Below, in pieces: positions 36,485 to 49,402 of a stretch of 64,000 bases of DNA. Positions within the stretch are counted from its first letter, which is position 1. Each line of letters begins with the position of its first letter. The notes below the pieces were generated by a model that was not told the DNA's origin, did not search any database, and saw only the letters and a list, made by a program, of their open reading frames with translations. The stretch is from Stigmatella aurantiaca DW4/3-1 (lineage in GTDB: Bacteria; Myxococcota; Myxococcia; Myxococcales; Myxococcaceae). Made by a program: the position numbers and the translations under genes. The stretch is taken from the NCBI RefSeq assembly GCF_000165485.1, contig NC_014623.1, positions 5,226,893 through 5,290,892 on the forward strand. The letters are read 5' to 3'.

Positions 36485-37027
36485 TCAGCGGCGCTTTTTC
36501 GGGTCCTTTTTGGGAGGCGGGGCCGGCTTTTCCTTTTCGCCGGCCACCTGGAACTCGAAGCGGAGATCTTCGAGTTCGCGTCCCAGGCTGTCCGTGAAGG
36601 CCGCGCCCGTTTGGGCATCGGCGACCAGGGTGTACCGGTGGCCGGTCTTGAGCGGATTCGGAAGGGTGATCCGATAGACGATGCCGTCCGCGGATTCCTC
36701 GACGGAGTCATCGGAAATCATGGCCCGATCGGCCTCATCGAAAAGGCGGATGCGGTAATTGCGCAGCGGCCGTGAACTGCGCAGCTCGAGCACCGACGTG
36801 GGCTCGATGCTGGGCCGCTCATCCACGGTCATCGCGATGGGCTCCAGACCCGCGTCGCCCAACTGGTACCGGAGCGTGAAGGAGGTGGCCACGGGCCCCG
36901 AGCCTGCATCCGGAACAGCGTCCGTCACGGTGCCGGAGTCCAGGGGACCGGTGGGCTGCTTGTCCGGACATCCAGTCAGGATCAACGAGGCGCAGAGAAC
37001 GATGGGACCAAGCCGGGCCAGGCGCAT
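36485..37027 (-). CDS. small lipoprotein of unknown function
   Basis: 180 residues with a lipoprotein signal (lipobox LTGC, 16-19), an Asp/Pro-rich linker and a compact beta-rich domain (about 45-165) that may be an Ig-like fold (SFTLRYQLGD, YRITLPNPLKTGHRYTLVAD). The C-terminus is a Pro/Lys-rich tail (PAPPPKKDPKKRR). I do not recognise the family. It is probably anchored in the outer membrane. Confidence 0.7.
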   Translation of the reverse strand: MRLARLGPIVLCASLILTGCPDKQPTGPLDSGTVTDAVPDAGSGPVATSFTLRYQLGDAGLEPIAMTVDERPSIEPTSVLELRSSRPLRNYRIRLFDEADRAMISDDSVEESADGIVYRITLPNPLKTGHRYTLVADAQTGAAFTDSLGRELEDLRFEFQVAGEKEKPAPPPKKDPKKRR

Positions 37028-37339
37028 AGGCGCGACAAGCTACGTCCCAGGAGCGGAACCGAGAAGTCCTAAGGCGCAGCCAGAAGGCGGACAGCCCCAA
37101 ATCCCCTCTGGGACAGCCCTGGCCCTGGAGTCTGATAAGATGCGTTATGTAAACTCAGCATGGGCGCATCGGGAATGCCTGGCCGCCCTGGGGCCCCCCT
37201 CCATTCCCCGGTTCTTCGTGGGGCTGGAAATGGAGTTCCGCGCCCTTCGTTGAGGTGGGCCGGGCATTTTCCCCGCTTGACCCGCTGGGTGGGTTCCCGC
37301 AGAACGCGCGGCACTCTCCCGCCGGAAAGGATCTCTGAA
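37028..37339. other. intergenic region between divergent lipoprotein and S46 peptidase genes
   Basis: 312 bases with no convincing gene. A TGATAAGAT segment at about 37132-37140 could be an extended -10 element, but no matching -35 is seen. A short inverted pair ATGCG/CGCAT lies at about 37140-37172. TTGACC occurs at 37277-37282 without a good -10. The promoters for both flanking genes probably lie here. Confidence 0.5.
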
Positions 37340-39424
37340 ATGAGGCAGCTGGCCGTCGTTGCAGCCCTTTTGGGCGCGCTCCCCGCGCTCGCCGATGAGG
37401 GCATGTGGACCTACAACAACTTCCCTGCCGCGGCGGTCAAGGCTCAGTACGGCTTCGAGCCCACTGCGCAGTGGCTCGACAAGGTGCGTCTGTCGTCGGC
37501 GCGCATCGCGGGCGGCTGCTCGGCGAGCTTCGTTTCCGCCAACGGCCTGGTGATGACCAATCACCACTGCACCCGTGGCTGCATCGAGCAGCTCTCCACC
37601 GCCGACAAGGACTACATCGCCAACGGCTTCTACGCGAAGGCGCCCACGGACGAGCTCAAGTGCCCGGCCATGGAGATCAACCAGCTGGCGGAGATCACGG
37701 ACGTCACCGATCGGCTGAACACGGCCACCCAGGGCCGCACCGGCAAGGAGTACAGCGACACCCTCAAGGCCGAGATGGCGAAGATCGAAAAGGAATGCGC
37801 CACCAGCGATCAGGTCCGCTGTGACGTGGTGACGCTCTACCAAGGCGGCAAGTACAACCTCTACAAGTACCGCCGCTTCCAGGATGTGCGCCTCGTCTTC
37901 GCCCCGGAGCACGCGATCGCCTTCTTCGGGGGCGATCCGGACAACTTCGAGTTCCCCCGGTACGACCTGGACGTCAGCTTCGTGCGCGTCTACCAGGACG
38001 GAAAGCCCGCCCCGCAGGACAACTTCTTCAAGTGGTCCAAGGCGGGCGCGAAGGAAGGCGAGCTGACGTTCGTGTCCGGCCATCCTGGCCGGACGTCCCG
38101 CGGCCTGACCATCGCGGAGCTGGAGTACCAGCGGGATGTCGTCCTGCCGAAGACCCTGATGCTGATGTCCGAGCAGCGCGGGCTCATCACCGAGTTCCAG
38201 AAGCGCGGCCCCGAGCAGAAACGCATCTCCAACAACCTCCTTTTTGGCGTGGAGAACGCGGTCAAGGCGCAGAAAGGCCGGCACGAGGCCCTGCTGGACA
38301 AGGCGTTCTTCGCCCAGAAGGTCGCCGCCGAGCAGGAGCTGCGCCAGAAGGTCAACGCCTCCCCGGAGCTGAAGAAGAAGTACGGCGCGGCATGGGATGA
38401 GATCGCCAAGGCCCAGGAGCAGCTCAAGCACATCCGCAAGGAGCTCAACTTCATGGAGAAAGGCCAGGGCTTCAGCTCGCAGCTGTACAACATCGCCATG
38501 ACGCTCGTGCGTGCCGCGGATGAGCTGCCCAAGGAGAACGGCGTGCGCCTGCGCGAGTTTACGGACGCGGCCCTGCCCGGTCTCAAGGCTCAGCTGCTCA
38601 GCCCGGCCCCCATCTATCCGGAGCTGGAGATTGCCCGGCTGGAGTTCAGCCTCACGAAGCTGCGCGAGGAGCTGGGCGCGGACCATCCCTTCGTGAAGAA
38701 GGTGCTGGGCAAGGAGTCTCCCCTGACGCTGGCCACCCGCGTGGTGAACGGCAGCCAGCTGCGGGATGTCGCGTTCCGCCAGCAGCTCTTCGATGGTGGC
38801 AAGAAGGCCATCAGCGGCTCCAAGGATCCGATGATCGAGCTGGCCCGGCTCGTGGACCCCGATGCGCGCGCCATCCGCAAGAACCACGAGGACAACATCG
38901 ACTCGGTCATCCGCAAGAACAGCGAGCTGGTGGCGAAGGCGAAGTTCGAGGTGTACGGCACCAACGTCTACCCGGACGCCACCTTCAGCCTGCGCCTCTC
39001 CTACGGCTCGGTGAAGGGCTACGTGGAGGACGGCAAGAAGGTGACCCCCATCACCGTCATGAGCGGAACCTTCGATCGGCACACGGGCGAGGCTCCGTTC
39101 GCGCTGCCGAAGTCCTGGCTGGACGCGAAGAGCAAGCTCAAGGCCAGCACCCCGATGAACTTCGCGAGCACCAACGACATCATCGGCGGCAACTCCGGCT
39201 CGCCCGCCATCAACAAGGACGCGGAGATCGTCGGGCTGATCTTCGATGGCAACATCCAGTCGCTTGGCGGCGAGTACGGCTTCAACGAGAGCGTCAACCG
39301 TGCCGTCTCCGTGCACAGCGAGGCCATCATCGAGTCGCTGAAGACAGTCTACGGCGCCACGCGCGTGATCGACGAGCTGCGGCCCGGCAAGCCGGTCCCC
39401 GTGAAGGCCCCCCCGGCGGGCTGA
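37340..39424 (+). CDS. S46 family dipeptidyl-peptidase (DPP7-like)
   Basis: 694 residues with a signal peptide (first ~18 residues, ALADEGMW). The serine-peptidase triad of family S46 is visible: His in VMTNHHC, Asp in FPRYDLDVSFVRVY and Ser in GGNSGSPAIN. The residue after LIFD is Gly, as in DPP7, rather than the Arg that gives DPP11 acidic specificity, so removal of dipeptides with hydrophobic second residues is the likelier activity; that comparison is from memory. Acts in the periplasm, fitting the protein diet of a predatory myxobacterium. A strong terminator follows. Confidence 0.9.
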   Translation: MRQLAVVAALLGALPALADEGMWTYNNFPAAAVKAQYGFEPTAQWLDKVRLSSARIAGGCSASFVSANGLVMTNHHCTRGCIEQLSTADKDYIANGFYAKAPTDELKCPAMEINQLAEITDVTDRLNTATQGRTGKEYSDTLKAEMAKIEKECATSDQVRCDVVTLYQGGKYNLYKYRRFQDVRLVFAPEHAIAFFGGDPDNFEFPRYDLDVSFVRVYQDGKPAPQDNFFKWSKAGAKEGELTFVSGHPGRTSRGLTIAELEYQRDVVLPKTLMLMSEQRGLITEFQKRGPEQKRISNNLLFGVENAVKAQKGRHEALLDKAFFAQKVAAEQELRQKVNASPELKKKYGAAWDEIAKAQEQLKHIRKELNFMEKGQGFSSQLYNIAMTLVRAADELPKENGVRLREFTDAALPGLKAQLLSPAPIYPELEIARLEFSLTKLREELGADHPFVKKVLGKESPLTLATRVVNGSQLRDVAFRQQLFDGGKKAISGSKDPMIELARLVDPDARAIRKNHEDNIDSVIRKNSELVAKAKFEVYGTNVYPDATFSLRLSYGSVKGYVEDGKKVTPITVMSGTFDRHTGEAPFALPKSWLDAKSKLKASTPMNFASTNDIIGGNSGSPAINKDAEIVGLIFDGNIQSLGGEYGFNESVNRAVSVHSEAIIESLKTVYGATRVIDELRPGKPVPVKAPPAG

Positions 39425-39456
39425 GCGTTCAGCGCAAGCACCCTTGGGTCAATCAA

Positions 39457-39494
39457 AAGGGCTGTCCAGGGTCACCTGGGCAGCCCTTCTCTTT
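39457..39494 (+). terminator. Rho-independent terminator of the S46 peptidase
   Basis: A near-perfect 14-pair stem: AAGGGCTGTCCAGG (39457-39470) with CCTGGGCAGCCCTT (39475-39488), one wobble pair, a GTCA tetraloop and then CTCTTT. It lies 33 bases after the stop. Confidence 0.9.
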
Positions 39495-39509
39495 GTAGGA
39501 TGATGGGCC

Positions 39510-40298
39510 ATGAACTGCCCAGGTTGCCAGTCCACAGCGGTCGAGCAGGGATTCGATAAGTTACACGGCGGCGAGGTGCTCCTGGACGTCTGCCACGCCT
39601 GTCACGGCGTATGGTTCGACGCGCAGGAAAGCCCCCAGCTCTCCTCGACGGGCGTGCTCCAGTTGTTCCGGCAGATGCACGGCAAGCGGAGCGCGCGCAC
39701 GGAGCTGGTTCACTCGCTGAAATGCCCCCGGTGCCCCGCGGCGCTGACGCGCACGCACGACATGGTCCGGGGCAACCGCTTCCAGTACTTCCGTTGCCCC
39801 TCCGCACACGGCCGCTTCGTCACCTTCTTCCAATTCCTCCGGGAGAAAGGAATCGTCCGGAGCCTCACCGCCAAGGAGCTCACCGAGCTGAAGAAGCATG
39901 CCCAGCGGTTGCAGTGCTCTGACTGTGGCGGGCCCATTTCCCTGCACCAGGACTCCGCGTGTCCGAGTTGCCACGCGCCGCTCAGCATTCTGGATCCCGC
40001 GGCCGTGGGCATGACGCTCGAGGATGCCAAGAAGGCCGCCGCCGTCGCGGGCGCGGTCCTGGCCCCCGCCGTGGCCGCCCAGATCCTCATGGACACGCTC
40101 CAGATGGAGGGGTTCTACCGGACGATCGACGGCCAGGCCCAGCAGCTTGCCAGCGTGTTGGGCACGGGGCCCGCACCTGCCGGGGATCAGCATCGTGTCG
40201 AGAGCACCCTGGAGGCCGTGGAAACGGGGATCGATCTCATCGATCTCGGGATGGATGCCTTCTTCAGCCTCGTTGGCAGTATCGGCGATCTCTTCTAG
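39510..40298 (+). CDS. zinc-ribbon protein with C-terminal helical region
   Basis: 262 residues. Three zinc-ribbon pairs are visible: CPGC...CHAC (4-31), CPRC followed by a third site CPSAHG (about 72-100), and CSDC...CPSC (about 134-152). The C-terminal ~100 residues are helical with a hydrophobic stretch (about 170-190, AAAVAGAVLAPAVAAQIL). The first ribbon (MNCPGC...HACHGVWFD) is of the TFIIB-like/zf-TFIIB type found in small bacterial proteins. No function is known. The next gene, 12 bases downstream, is also Cys-rich, so they may work together. Confidence 0.75.
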   Translation: MNCPGCQSTAVEQGFDKLHGGEVLLDVCHACHGVWFDAQESPQLSSTGVLQLFRQMHGKRSARTELVHSLKCPRCPAALTRTHDMVRGNRFQYFRCPSAHGRFVTFFQFLREKGIVRSLTAKELTELKKHAQRLQCSDCGGPISLHQDSACPSCHAPLSILDPAAVGMTLEDAKKAAAVAGAVLAPAVAAQILMDTLQMEGFYRTIDGQAQQLASVLGTGPAPAGDQHRVESTLEAVETGIDLIDLGMDAFFSLVGSIGDLF

Positions 40299-40310
40299 GA
40301 CCCTTCCTTC

Positions 40311-41420
40311 ATGCCCCAGTTGCTGGACAGCCTCCCCGAGGTCTACCGGTCCCTCTTTCCCTCCTTCTTTCAGGGTCCTGTCCCCGAGGAGGTCAAGGCC
40401 ACGTGCGCCTCGTGCGCCATGTGCGAGGCCTCCAACCCGAACCCCATCGAGTCCGTGGATGGGGTGACCCGGTTCTTCCGGCCAGACACCAAGTGCTGCA
40501 CCTACCACCCTCGGCTGCCCAACTACCTGGTGGGCGCCATCCTCTCGGACGAGGACGCCGCGATGGCCGAGGGCCGCCGCCGCATCCAGGAGAAGCTGGA
40601 CCGGCGCGTGGCCGTGAACCCCCAGTGGCTCAAGGCCCCTCCCCGCTACACCCTCCTCTACCAGAACGCCCGTCAGGCATTCGGACGGACCCAGTCCCTG
40701 CGCTGTCCGTACTACGAGCCCCAGGGGGGCTTGTGCACCATCTGGCGTTACCGCGAGGCGGTGTGCTCGACGTACTTCTGCAAGTACGTGGCGGGCGCCG
40801 ATGGCCGGAAGTTCTGGATGACCTTCAAGACGTGGCTCACCCTGGCCGAGATCCAACTGTCGCGCTACGCCCTGCTCCAGCACCTGCCGGACTATGTGCT
40901 CAATGGCCGCGACAAGGCGGATGCCGCCACGGTGCCGCTCACGGTGGAGGATCTCGATGACCAGCCGCCGCCCGAGAAGGAGTATGCCGAGCTGTGGCGC
41001 GGCTGGGCGGGACGGGAAGCCGAGTTCTACAAGGCCTGCTATCAGAGCGTCCGCGCCCTCACCTCCCAGGACTTCGAGAACCTCCTGGGCATCGATGGGA
41101 CCATCGAGCTGTCCATCTTGAAGCAGCGCCACGAGGCGGCCGTGGCCCCCCGTCTCCCCCAGGTGCTCAAGCTCAACCCCGGCGCCACCGTGCAGTGGCT
41201 CCCGGATGGGAGCATCGCCCTGGCCTCGTACAGCGAGTTCGACGCCATCGCCTTGCCGGGCGAGGCCTACGGTCTGCTGGTGGAGTTCAACGGCAAGCAG
41301 CCCGTGGAGGCCGTGCGCCAGCGCCTCCGGGACGAGAAGCAGGCGGACCTTCACGAGGACATCCTGCTCGAGCTCTACCGGCACCGCATTCTCATCGACG
41401 TGAACGCCCCCTCGCAGTGA
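40311..41420 (+). CDS. Cys-rich protein of unknown function (possible metal cluster)
   Basis: 369 residues, cytoplasmic by composition. Cysteines cluster in ATCASCAMCEA (about 31-38), TKCCTYHPRLP (about 61-62), LRCPYYEPQGGLCTIW (about 125-136) and AVCSTYFCKYV (about 145-151), a spacing that could hold Fe-S or zinc. The C-terminal third reads like a small winged or docking region ending in HEDILLELYRHRILID. I do not recognise the family, though it recalls YkgJ-type zinc/iron-chelating proteins. It lies between the zinc-ribbon gene and a CoA hydrolase in one tight run (12- and 14-base gaps). Confidence 0.75.
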   Translation: MPQLLDSLPEVYRSLFPSFFQGPVPEEVKATCASCAMCEASNPNPIESVDGVTRFFRPDTKCCTYHPRLPNYLVGAILSDEDAAMAEGRRRIQEKLDRRVAVNPQWLKAPPRYTLLYQNARQAFGRTQSLRCPYYEPQGGLCTIWRYREAVCSTYFCKYVAGADGRKFWMTFKTWLTLAEIQLSRYALLQHLPDYVLNGRDKADAATVPLTVEDLDDQPPPEKEYAELWRGWAGREAEFYKACYQSVRALTSQDFENLLGIDGTIELSILKQRHEAAVAPRLPQVLKLNPGATVQWLPDGSIALASYSEFDAIALPGEAYGLLVEFNGKQPVEAVRQRLRDEKQADLHEDILLELYRHRILIDVNAPSQ

Positions 41421-41434
41421 GGTACATCCCGCCC

Positions 41435-42526
41435 ATGAGCCATGACGTTTTGCTGGAGACCCGAGGCCCCATTGGACTGGTGACGCTCGACCGCCCCCGG
41501 GCGCTCAATGCGCTCGATCTGGGGATGATCCGGCGCATCCATCCTCAGCTGGAGGCCTGGGCCCGGGAGCCCGCCGTGAAGGCCGTGGTGATCCGGGGCG
41601 CGGGGGGCAAGGCCTTCTGTGCGGGCGGGGATGTGCGTGCCGTGGCCGCCTCTCTCGGCACCCCTGTTCCCGAGGGCCAGTCCCCCCTGGTCCGCGATTA
41701 CTTTCAAGGTGAGTACGGGCTCAACCACCGCATCCACCACTTCGGGAAGCCCTACATCGCCTTCGTGGATGGCATCAGCATGGGCGGCGGCCTCGGGCTC
41801 TCCTTCCATGGCTCCCACCGCGTCGTCACCGAGCGGCTCACCTTCTCCATGCCCGAGACGGCCATCGGCTTCTTTCCGGATGTGGGCGGCGGGTGGTTCC
41901 TCCCGCGTTTCCCGGGTGAGATGGGAGCCTATCTGGGGCTCACCGGCACTCGCGCCAACGCCGCGGATGCGATGTGGCTCGGCTATGGCACCCACCACGT
42001 GGAGCACTCCCGGCTCGACGCGGTGCTGGAGGCCCTGGTCTCCGCGGACTGGAGCACGGGCAGTGCCCAGGACGTCACCACCCGGCTCCTCGCCTCTTTC
42101 GCCACGGACGCGGGGCCCGCACCGCTGCGGGCGCACCAGCCAGCGGTGGACCGTTGCTTCGCGGCGGACCGCGTGGAGGACATCCTCACCGCGCTCTCGG
42201 CCGAGGGCACCGAGTGGGCCGAGGCCACCCGGGCCACCCTGGCCCGAATGTCGCCCACGAGCCTGAAGGTGACGCTGCGCCAGCTCCGCACGTGCCGCGC
42301 GCTGTCCTATGACGAGGTGGTCCGCGTCGAGTACCGCTTGAGCCAGGCGCTGACCGAGCGGCCGGACTTCCGGGAGGGCATTCGCGCCGTGCTCGTGGAC
42401 AAGGATCAGCGCCCGCGCTGGAGCCCCGCCACCCTGGCCGAGGTCCGCGACGCGGACGTGGAGGCGTGCTTCGCCCCCCGGGCAGACGATGCGTTTCTTC
42501 CCTCCCCTGCCCCTGCTCGCGGCTGA
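41435..42526 (+). CDS. 3-hydroxyisobutyryl-CoA hydrolase-like crotonase
   Basis: 363 residues. The crotonase core shows LDRPRALNALDLGMI, FCAGGDVRAVA and ISMGGGLGLSFHGSHRV. The residue set MPETAIGFFPDVGGGWFLPR and the longer C-terminal region (SPTSLKVTLRQLR) are characteristic of HIBYL-CoA hydrolase rather than hydratases. It would release 3-hydroxyisobutyrate from its CoA ester in valine breakdown. It is the last gene of the run starting at 39510 and is convergent with guaA (three bases between stops). Confidence 0.85.
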   Translation: MSHDVLLETRGPIGLVTLDRPRALNALDLGMIRRIHPQLEAWAREPAVKAVVIRGAGGKAFCAGGDVRAVAASLGTPVPEGQSPLVRDYFQGEYGLNHRIHHFGKPYIAFVDGISMGGGLGLSFHGSHRVVTERLTFSMPETAIGFFPDVGGGWFLPRFPGEMGAYLGLTGTRANAADAMWLGYGTHHVEHSRLDAVLEALVSADWSTGSAQDVTTRLLASFATDAGPAPLRAHQPAVDRCFAADRVEDILTALSAEGTEWAEATRATLARMSPTSLKVTLRQLRTCRALSYDEVVRVEYRLSQALTERPDFREGIRAVLVDKDQRPRWSPATLAEVRDADVEACFAPRADDAFLPSPAPARG

Positions 42527-42529
42527 GGC

Positions 42530-44083
42530 CTACTCCCACTCGATGGTGGCTGGAGGCTTCGACGAGATGTCGAGCACGACGCGGTTGATGCCGCGCACCT
42601 CGTTGGTGATGCGCGTGGAGATGCGCTCCAGCACCGGGTACGGCAGCCGCGCCCAGTCCGCCGTCATCCCATCCACGCTCGTCACCGCGCGCAGCACGCA
42701 CGTGGACTCGTAGGTGCGCTCGTCCCCCATCACCCCCACGCTCTGCACTGGCAGCAGCACCGCGAACGCCTGCCACAGCTCCGTGTAGAGCCCCGCCGTC
42801 CGGATCTCCTCCTGGACGATGGCATCCGCGCGGCGCACCAGCGCCAGCCGGGTTTCCGTCACCTCGCCGAGCACGCGGATGGCCAGGCCCGGCCCCGGGA
42901 ACGGCTGCCGGTTCACCATCTCCTCGGGCAGCCCCAGCTCGCGGCCCAGCACCCGCACCTCGTCCTTGAACAGCTCGCGCAGCGGCTCCACCAGCTTGAG
43001 CTTCATCTGCTCGGGCAGGCCGCCCACGTTGTGGTGGCTCTTGATGGTGACCGAGGGGCCCTTGTACGAGACCGACTCGATGACGTCCGGGTAGAGCGTG
43101 CCCTGGGCCAGGAACCCCGCATCCTGCACCTCGCGCGCCGCCTCCTCGAACACCGCGATGAACTCGCGGCCAATCGTCTTGCGCTTCTTCTCCGGGTCCG
43201 TCACCCCGGCGAGCTTCTGGAGGAAGCGCTCCCGCGCATCCACCGTCTTGAGCGGCACGTGGAAGCGGTCCACGAAGAGCGCCTCCACCTGCGCCCGCTC
43301 GTCCTGCCGCAGAAGCCCATTGTCCACGAAGATGCACTGCAGCCGCGGGCCAATGGCCCGGTGCAGCAGCAGCGCCGCCACCGAGCTGTCCACCCCGCCC
43401 GACAGCCCGCAGATGACCCGCCCTTCGGCGCCCACCTGCCGCCGGATGGCCTCCTCGGCCTCCTGGATGAAGCCCTTCATCGTCCAGGTCCCGCTCACCT
43501 TGCAGTCACTGAACAGGAAGGCCCGCAGCATGGCCTTGCCCTGGGGGGTGTGCACCACCTCGGGGTGGAACTGGAGCCCGTAGAAGGGCTTGGTGGTGTG
43601 GGCCGCCGCCGCGAAGGGCGAGTTGCCACTGCGGCCAATGGCCTCGAAGCCAGGCGGCAGCGCGTCCACCCGGTCTCCGTGGCTCATCCACACCTTCACC
43701 CGCTCACCAGGGTGGAACTCGCCCAGGGGGCCCCGGGCCGACAGCACCTCCATCTCGGCGTTGCCGTACTCCCGGTGCGCGGAGCGGTCCAGCTTGCCCC
43801 CGAGCAGCTTGGCCAGCAATTGAAGGCCATAGCAGATGCCCAGCACCGGCACCCCCGCATCGAAGACGAAGGGGTCGCAGCGAGGCGAACCCTCGGTTTC
43901 CACGGAGGCGGGGCCTCCCGAGAGGATGATGCCCCGGGGGGCGAAGCGGCGAATCTGCTCGGCCGGGAGGTCCGGACGGTGAATTTCACAGTAGACGCCC
44001 AACTCCCGGACACGCCGGGCGATGAGCTGGGTGTACTGACTGCCAAAGTCGAGAATGAGGATCTTCTCGGCGTGGATGTCCAC
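42530..44083 (-). CDS. guaA: GMP synthase (glutamine-hydrolysing)
   Basis: 517 residues from GTG 44083. It makes GMP from XMP. The glutaminase domain has the nucleophile in [11 protein letters not shown] and His/Glu in [10 protein letters not shown]; the ATP-pyrophosphatase domain has the PP-loop SGGVDSSVA; the dimerisation domain ends with [19 protein letters not shown] longer frame reaches ATG 44122, but that ATG overlaps the likely -10 box and the 517-residue form starts like other GuaA ([19 protein letters not shown]). It is separated from guaB by a lipoprotein gene in the opposite direction. Confidence 0.96.
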   Translation of the reverse strand: MDIHAEKILILDFGSQYTQLIARRVRELGVYCEIHRPDLPAEQIRRFAPRGIILSGGPASVETEGSPRCDPFVFDAGVPVLGICYGLQLLAKLLGGKLDRSAHREYGNAEMEVLSARGPLGEFHPGERVKVWMSHGDRVDALPPGFEAIGRSGNSPFAAAAHTTKPFYGLQFHPEVVHTPQGKAMLRAFLFSDCKVSGTWTMKGFIQEAEEAIRRQVGAEGRVICGLSGGVDSSVAALLLHRAIGPRLQCIFVDNGLLRQDERAQVEALFVDRFHVPLKTVDARERFLQKLAGVTDPEKKRKTIGREFIAVFEEAAREVQDAGFLAQGTLYPDVIESVSYKGPSVTIKSHHNVGGLPEQMKLKLVEPLRELFKDEVRVLGRELGLPEEMVNRQPFPGPGLAIRVLGEVTETRLALVRRADAIVQEEIRTAGLYTELWQAFAVLLPVQSVGVMGDERTYESTCVLRAVTSVDGMTADWARLPYPVLERISTRITNEVRGINRVVLDISSKPPATIEWE

Positions 44084-44117
44084 GAGGTTCTCCCGGGGCG
44101 TCGTTGACGGAAGGCGG

Positions 44118-44147
44118 CCCATACCGCTACAAACTTTCGCGGATCAA
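44118..44147 (-). promoter_or_regulatory. possible promoter of guaA
   Basis: On the minus strand TTGATC (44147-44142), 18 bases, TATGGG (44123-44118). Transcription would begin near 44111, about 28 bases before the GTG at 44083, and would exclude the upstream ATG at 44122 from the transcript. Confidence 0.45.
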
Positions 44148-44195
44148 CCGTTTAGCACTTCACCTGCCGGTTCCTGTTCTTATTCGAGGTCCTGG

Positions 44196-44813
44196 ATGCG
44201 CCGTCTGTCCGCCGCTGCCTCTGTCTTCCTTCTTTCTGCCGGCTGTCTGACGCGGGAGATCTCCTCGGATGAGCGGCTCGACCGCGAGACGGCCAACCTC
44301 GCGGTGAAAGACACCCCCGAAGCGAGCGATCTGGAGAAGCTGACCTGTCTGAACACCGACGAGGACCTGCTCAGGGCGCGCAACGTGAACCGCCCCGAGA
44401 CGGACCGGTTGATGGACTACATCACCCTCTTCAGCTCGCTGCGCAAGCGCACCCACACCTTCGAGGAGGCGATGCTGCGCAACCCGGACCTCCAGTACCG
44501 GGAGGGCGCCGCCGCCATCGTCGCCGCCAAGGACACCTGCATCCAGCAGACCGAGGACGTGAAGGTGGAGTTCGAGACCTACATGCGCGAGCTGGTGGAC
44601 GTGCCCACGGTGCAGGAAATCAAGGGGGGCAACGCCGTCACCATCGCGCGCCTGGACTTCAACACCCTGCGGCAGGCCATCGAGACGCTCGCGCCGGATG
44701 ACAAGGATCAGCTGCTCAACCGGGTGGCCAACGCCGAGAAGAAGATCACCGCCGCCAAGGCCCCCGAGGAAGAGCCGGCCACCGGCGGCGGCAAGCGCAA
44801 GGGCAGCAAGTAG
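44196..44813 (+). CDS. small lipoprotein between guaA and guaB
   Basis: 205 residues from ATG 44196 (GAGGT eight bases upstream). Lipoprotein signal with lipobox LSAGC. The body is helical and charged (EASDLEKLTCLNTDEDLLRA, FEEAMLRNPDLQYREGA, ETLAPDDKDQLLNRVANAEK), and it ends with a Glu/Gly/Lys-rich tail. No family recognised. It points away from guaA and toward guaB, so it interrupts what could have been a gua operon. Confidence 0.75.
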   Translation: MRRLSAAASVFLLSAGCLTREISSDERLDRETANLAVKDTPEASDLEKLTCLNTDEDLLRARNVNRPETDRLMDYITLFSSLRKRTHTFEEAMLRNPDLQYREGAAAIVAAKDTCIQQTEDVKVEFETYMRELVDVPTVQEIKGGNAVTIARLDFNTLRQAIETLAPDDKDQLLNRVANAEKKITAAKAPEEEPATGGGKRKGSK

Positions 44814-44837
44814 CCGCCCCCCGCGGCACGGGGCGCC

Positions 44838-48599
<3,762 letters not shown>

Positions 48600-48617
48600 G
48601 GACGCGCGCGGGGGTGG

Positions 48618-49382
48618 CTACTTCTGCAGCTCGGGGGCCCGGGACAGGGCCACGGCCTGCTTCTCGGCGGCATCCAGGAACGGGGTGGCGCCAGAGGGGG
48701 CCACCGCGCCCTCCGAGGAGAGGCGCACCAGCGTGTTCTGCGCCACGGCCTGGGCGGGAGGAACGGGTAAGGCCGCCTTCGCTTGGCGCTTGCGCCACAG
48801 GAAGAAGCCCACGCCGCCCACCGCCAGGATGGCGAGCGCCACGTACTGCCCCTCCTTGAACTTGCCGATGACGAAATCCAGCTCACTGCCGAAGTGGAAG
48901 CCCAGCCATACGAACACGGGCGCGGACAGCAGCGCGGCCAGGCCATCCCAGAGGATGAAGCGCCAGTAGGACATGCCCACCGAGCCCGCGGTGAAGTACG
49001 TCACCGCGCGCACCCCCGGCATGAAGCGGGCGATCATCACGATCTTCTGGCCGTGGATGGCGAACAGCCCCTCCACCTTGGCGCGCTTCTCGGGGGTGAT
49101 GAGGCGGGCGAAGAAGCCCCCCTTCGTGCGGCCCACGTTCGCGCCCAGCCGGCGGCCCGCGTAGAAGATGAGGCTGTCCCCCGCCAGGATGCCGGCAAAG
49201 CCCACGGCCATCATCACCGGAAGGCTCGCCGCGCCCTTGTGGGCCAGGAAGCCGCCGAGGATGAGGGAGATGTCCTCCGGCAGAGGCACCCCCAGCCCAC
49301 AGGCCACGAGGATGCCGAACACGGCCGCGTAGGCCAGGAAACCCTGAGTGTTGCCCAGCAGATTGGTGAGGAGCTCTTGCAC
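48618..49382 (-). CDS. DedA family membrane protein
   Basis: 254 residues from GTG 49382, chosen because AAGGA lies seven bases upstream and the protein then begins QELLTNLLG as relatives do; GTG 49406 is an in-frame alternative. The DedA/SNARE-associated core is visible: GVPLPEDISLILGGFLAHKG, GFAGILAGDSLIFYAGRRLG, and FMPGVRAVTYFTAGSVGM with the essential arginines. About five membrane segments. DedA proteins act as lipid (undecaprenyl-phosphate or phospholipid) flippases and support envelope homeostasis. The last ~55 residues form a non-conserved Ala/Pro-rich tail. Confidence 0.88.
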   Translation of the reverse strand: MQELLTNLLGNTQGFLAYAAVFGILVACGLGVPLPEDISLILGGFLAHKGAASLPVMMAVGFAGILAGDSLIFYAGRRLGANVGRTKGGFFARLITPEKRAKVEGLFAIHGQKIVMIARFMPGVRAVTYFTAGSVGMSYWRFILWDGLAALLSAPVFVWLGFHFGSELDFVIGKFKEGQYVALAILAVGGVGFFLWRKRQAKAALPVPPAQAVAQNTLVRLSSEGAVAPSGATPFLDAAEKQAVALSRAPELQK

Positions 49383-49402
49383 GCTTCGTCCTTCGCTCTC
49401 GT

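Noticed and set aside
37145-39316. Long minus-strand open frame under the S46 peptidase
   Set aside because: It lacks recognisable domains and is explained as the shadow of a real gene with its catalytic triad on the plus strand.
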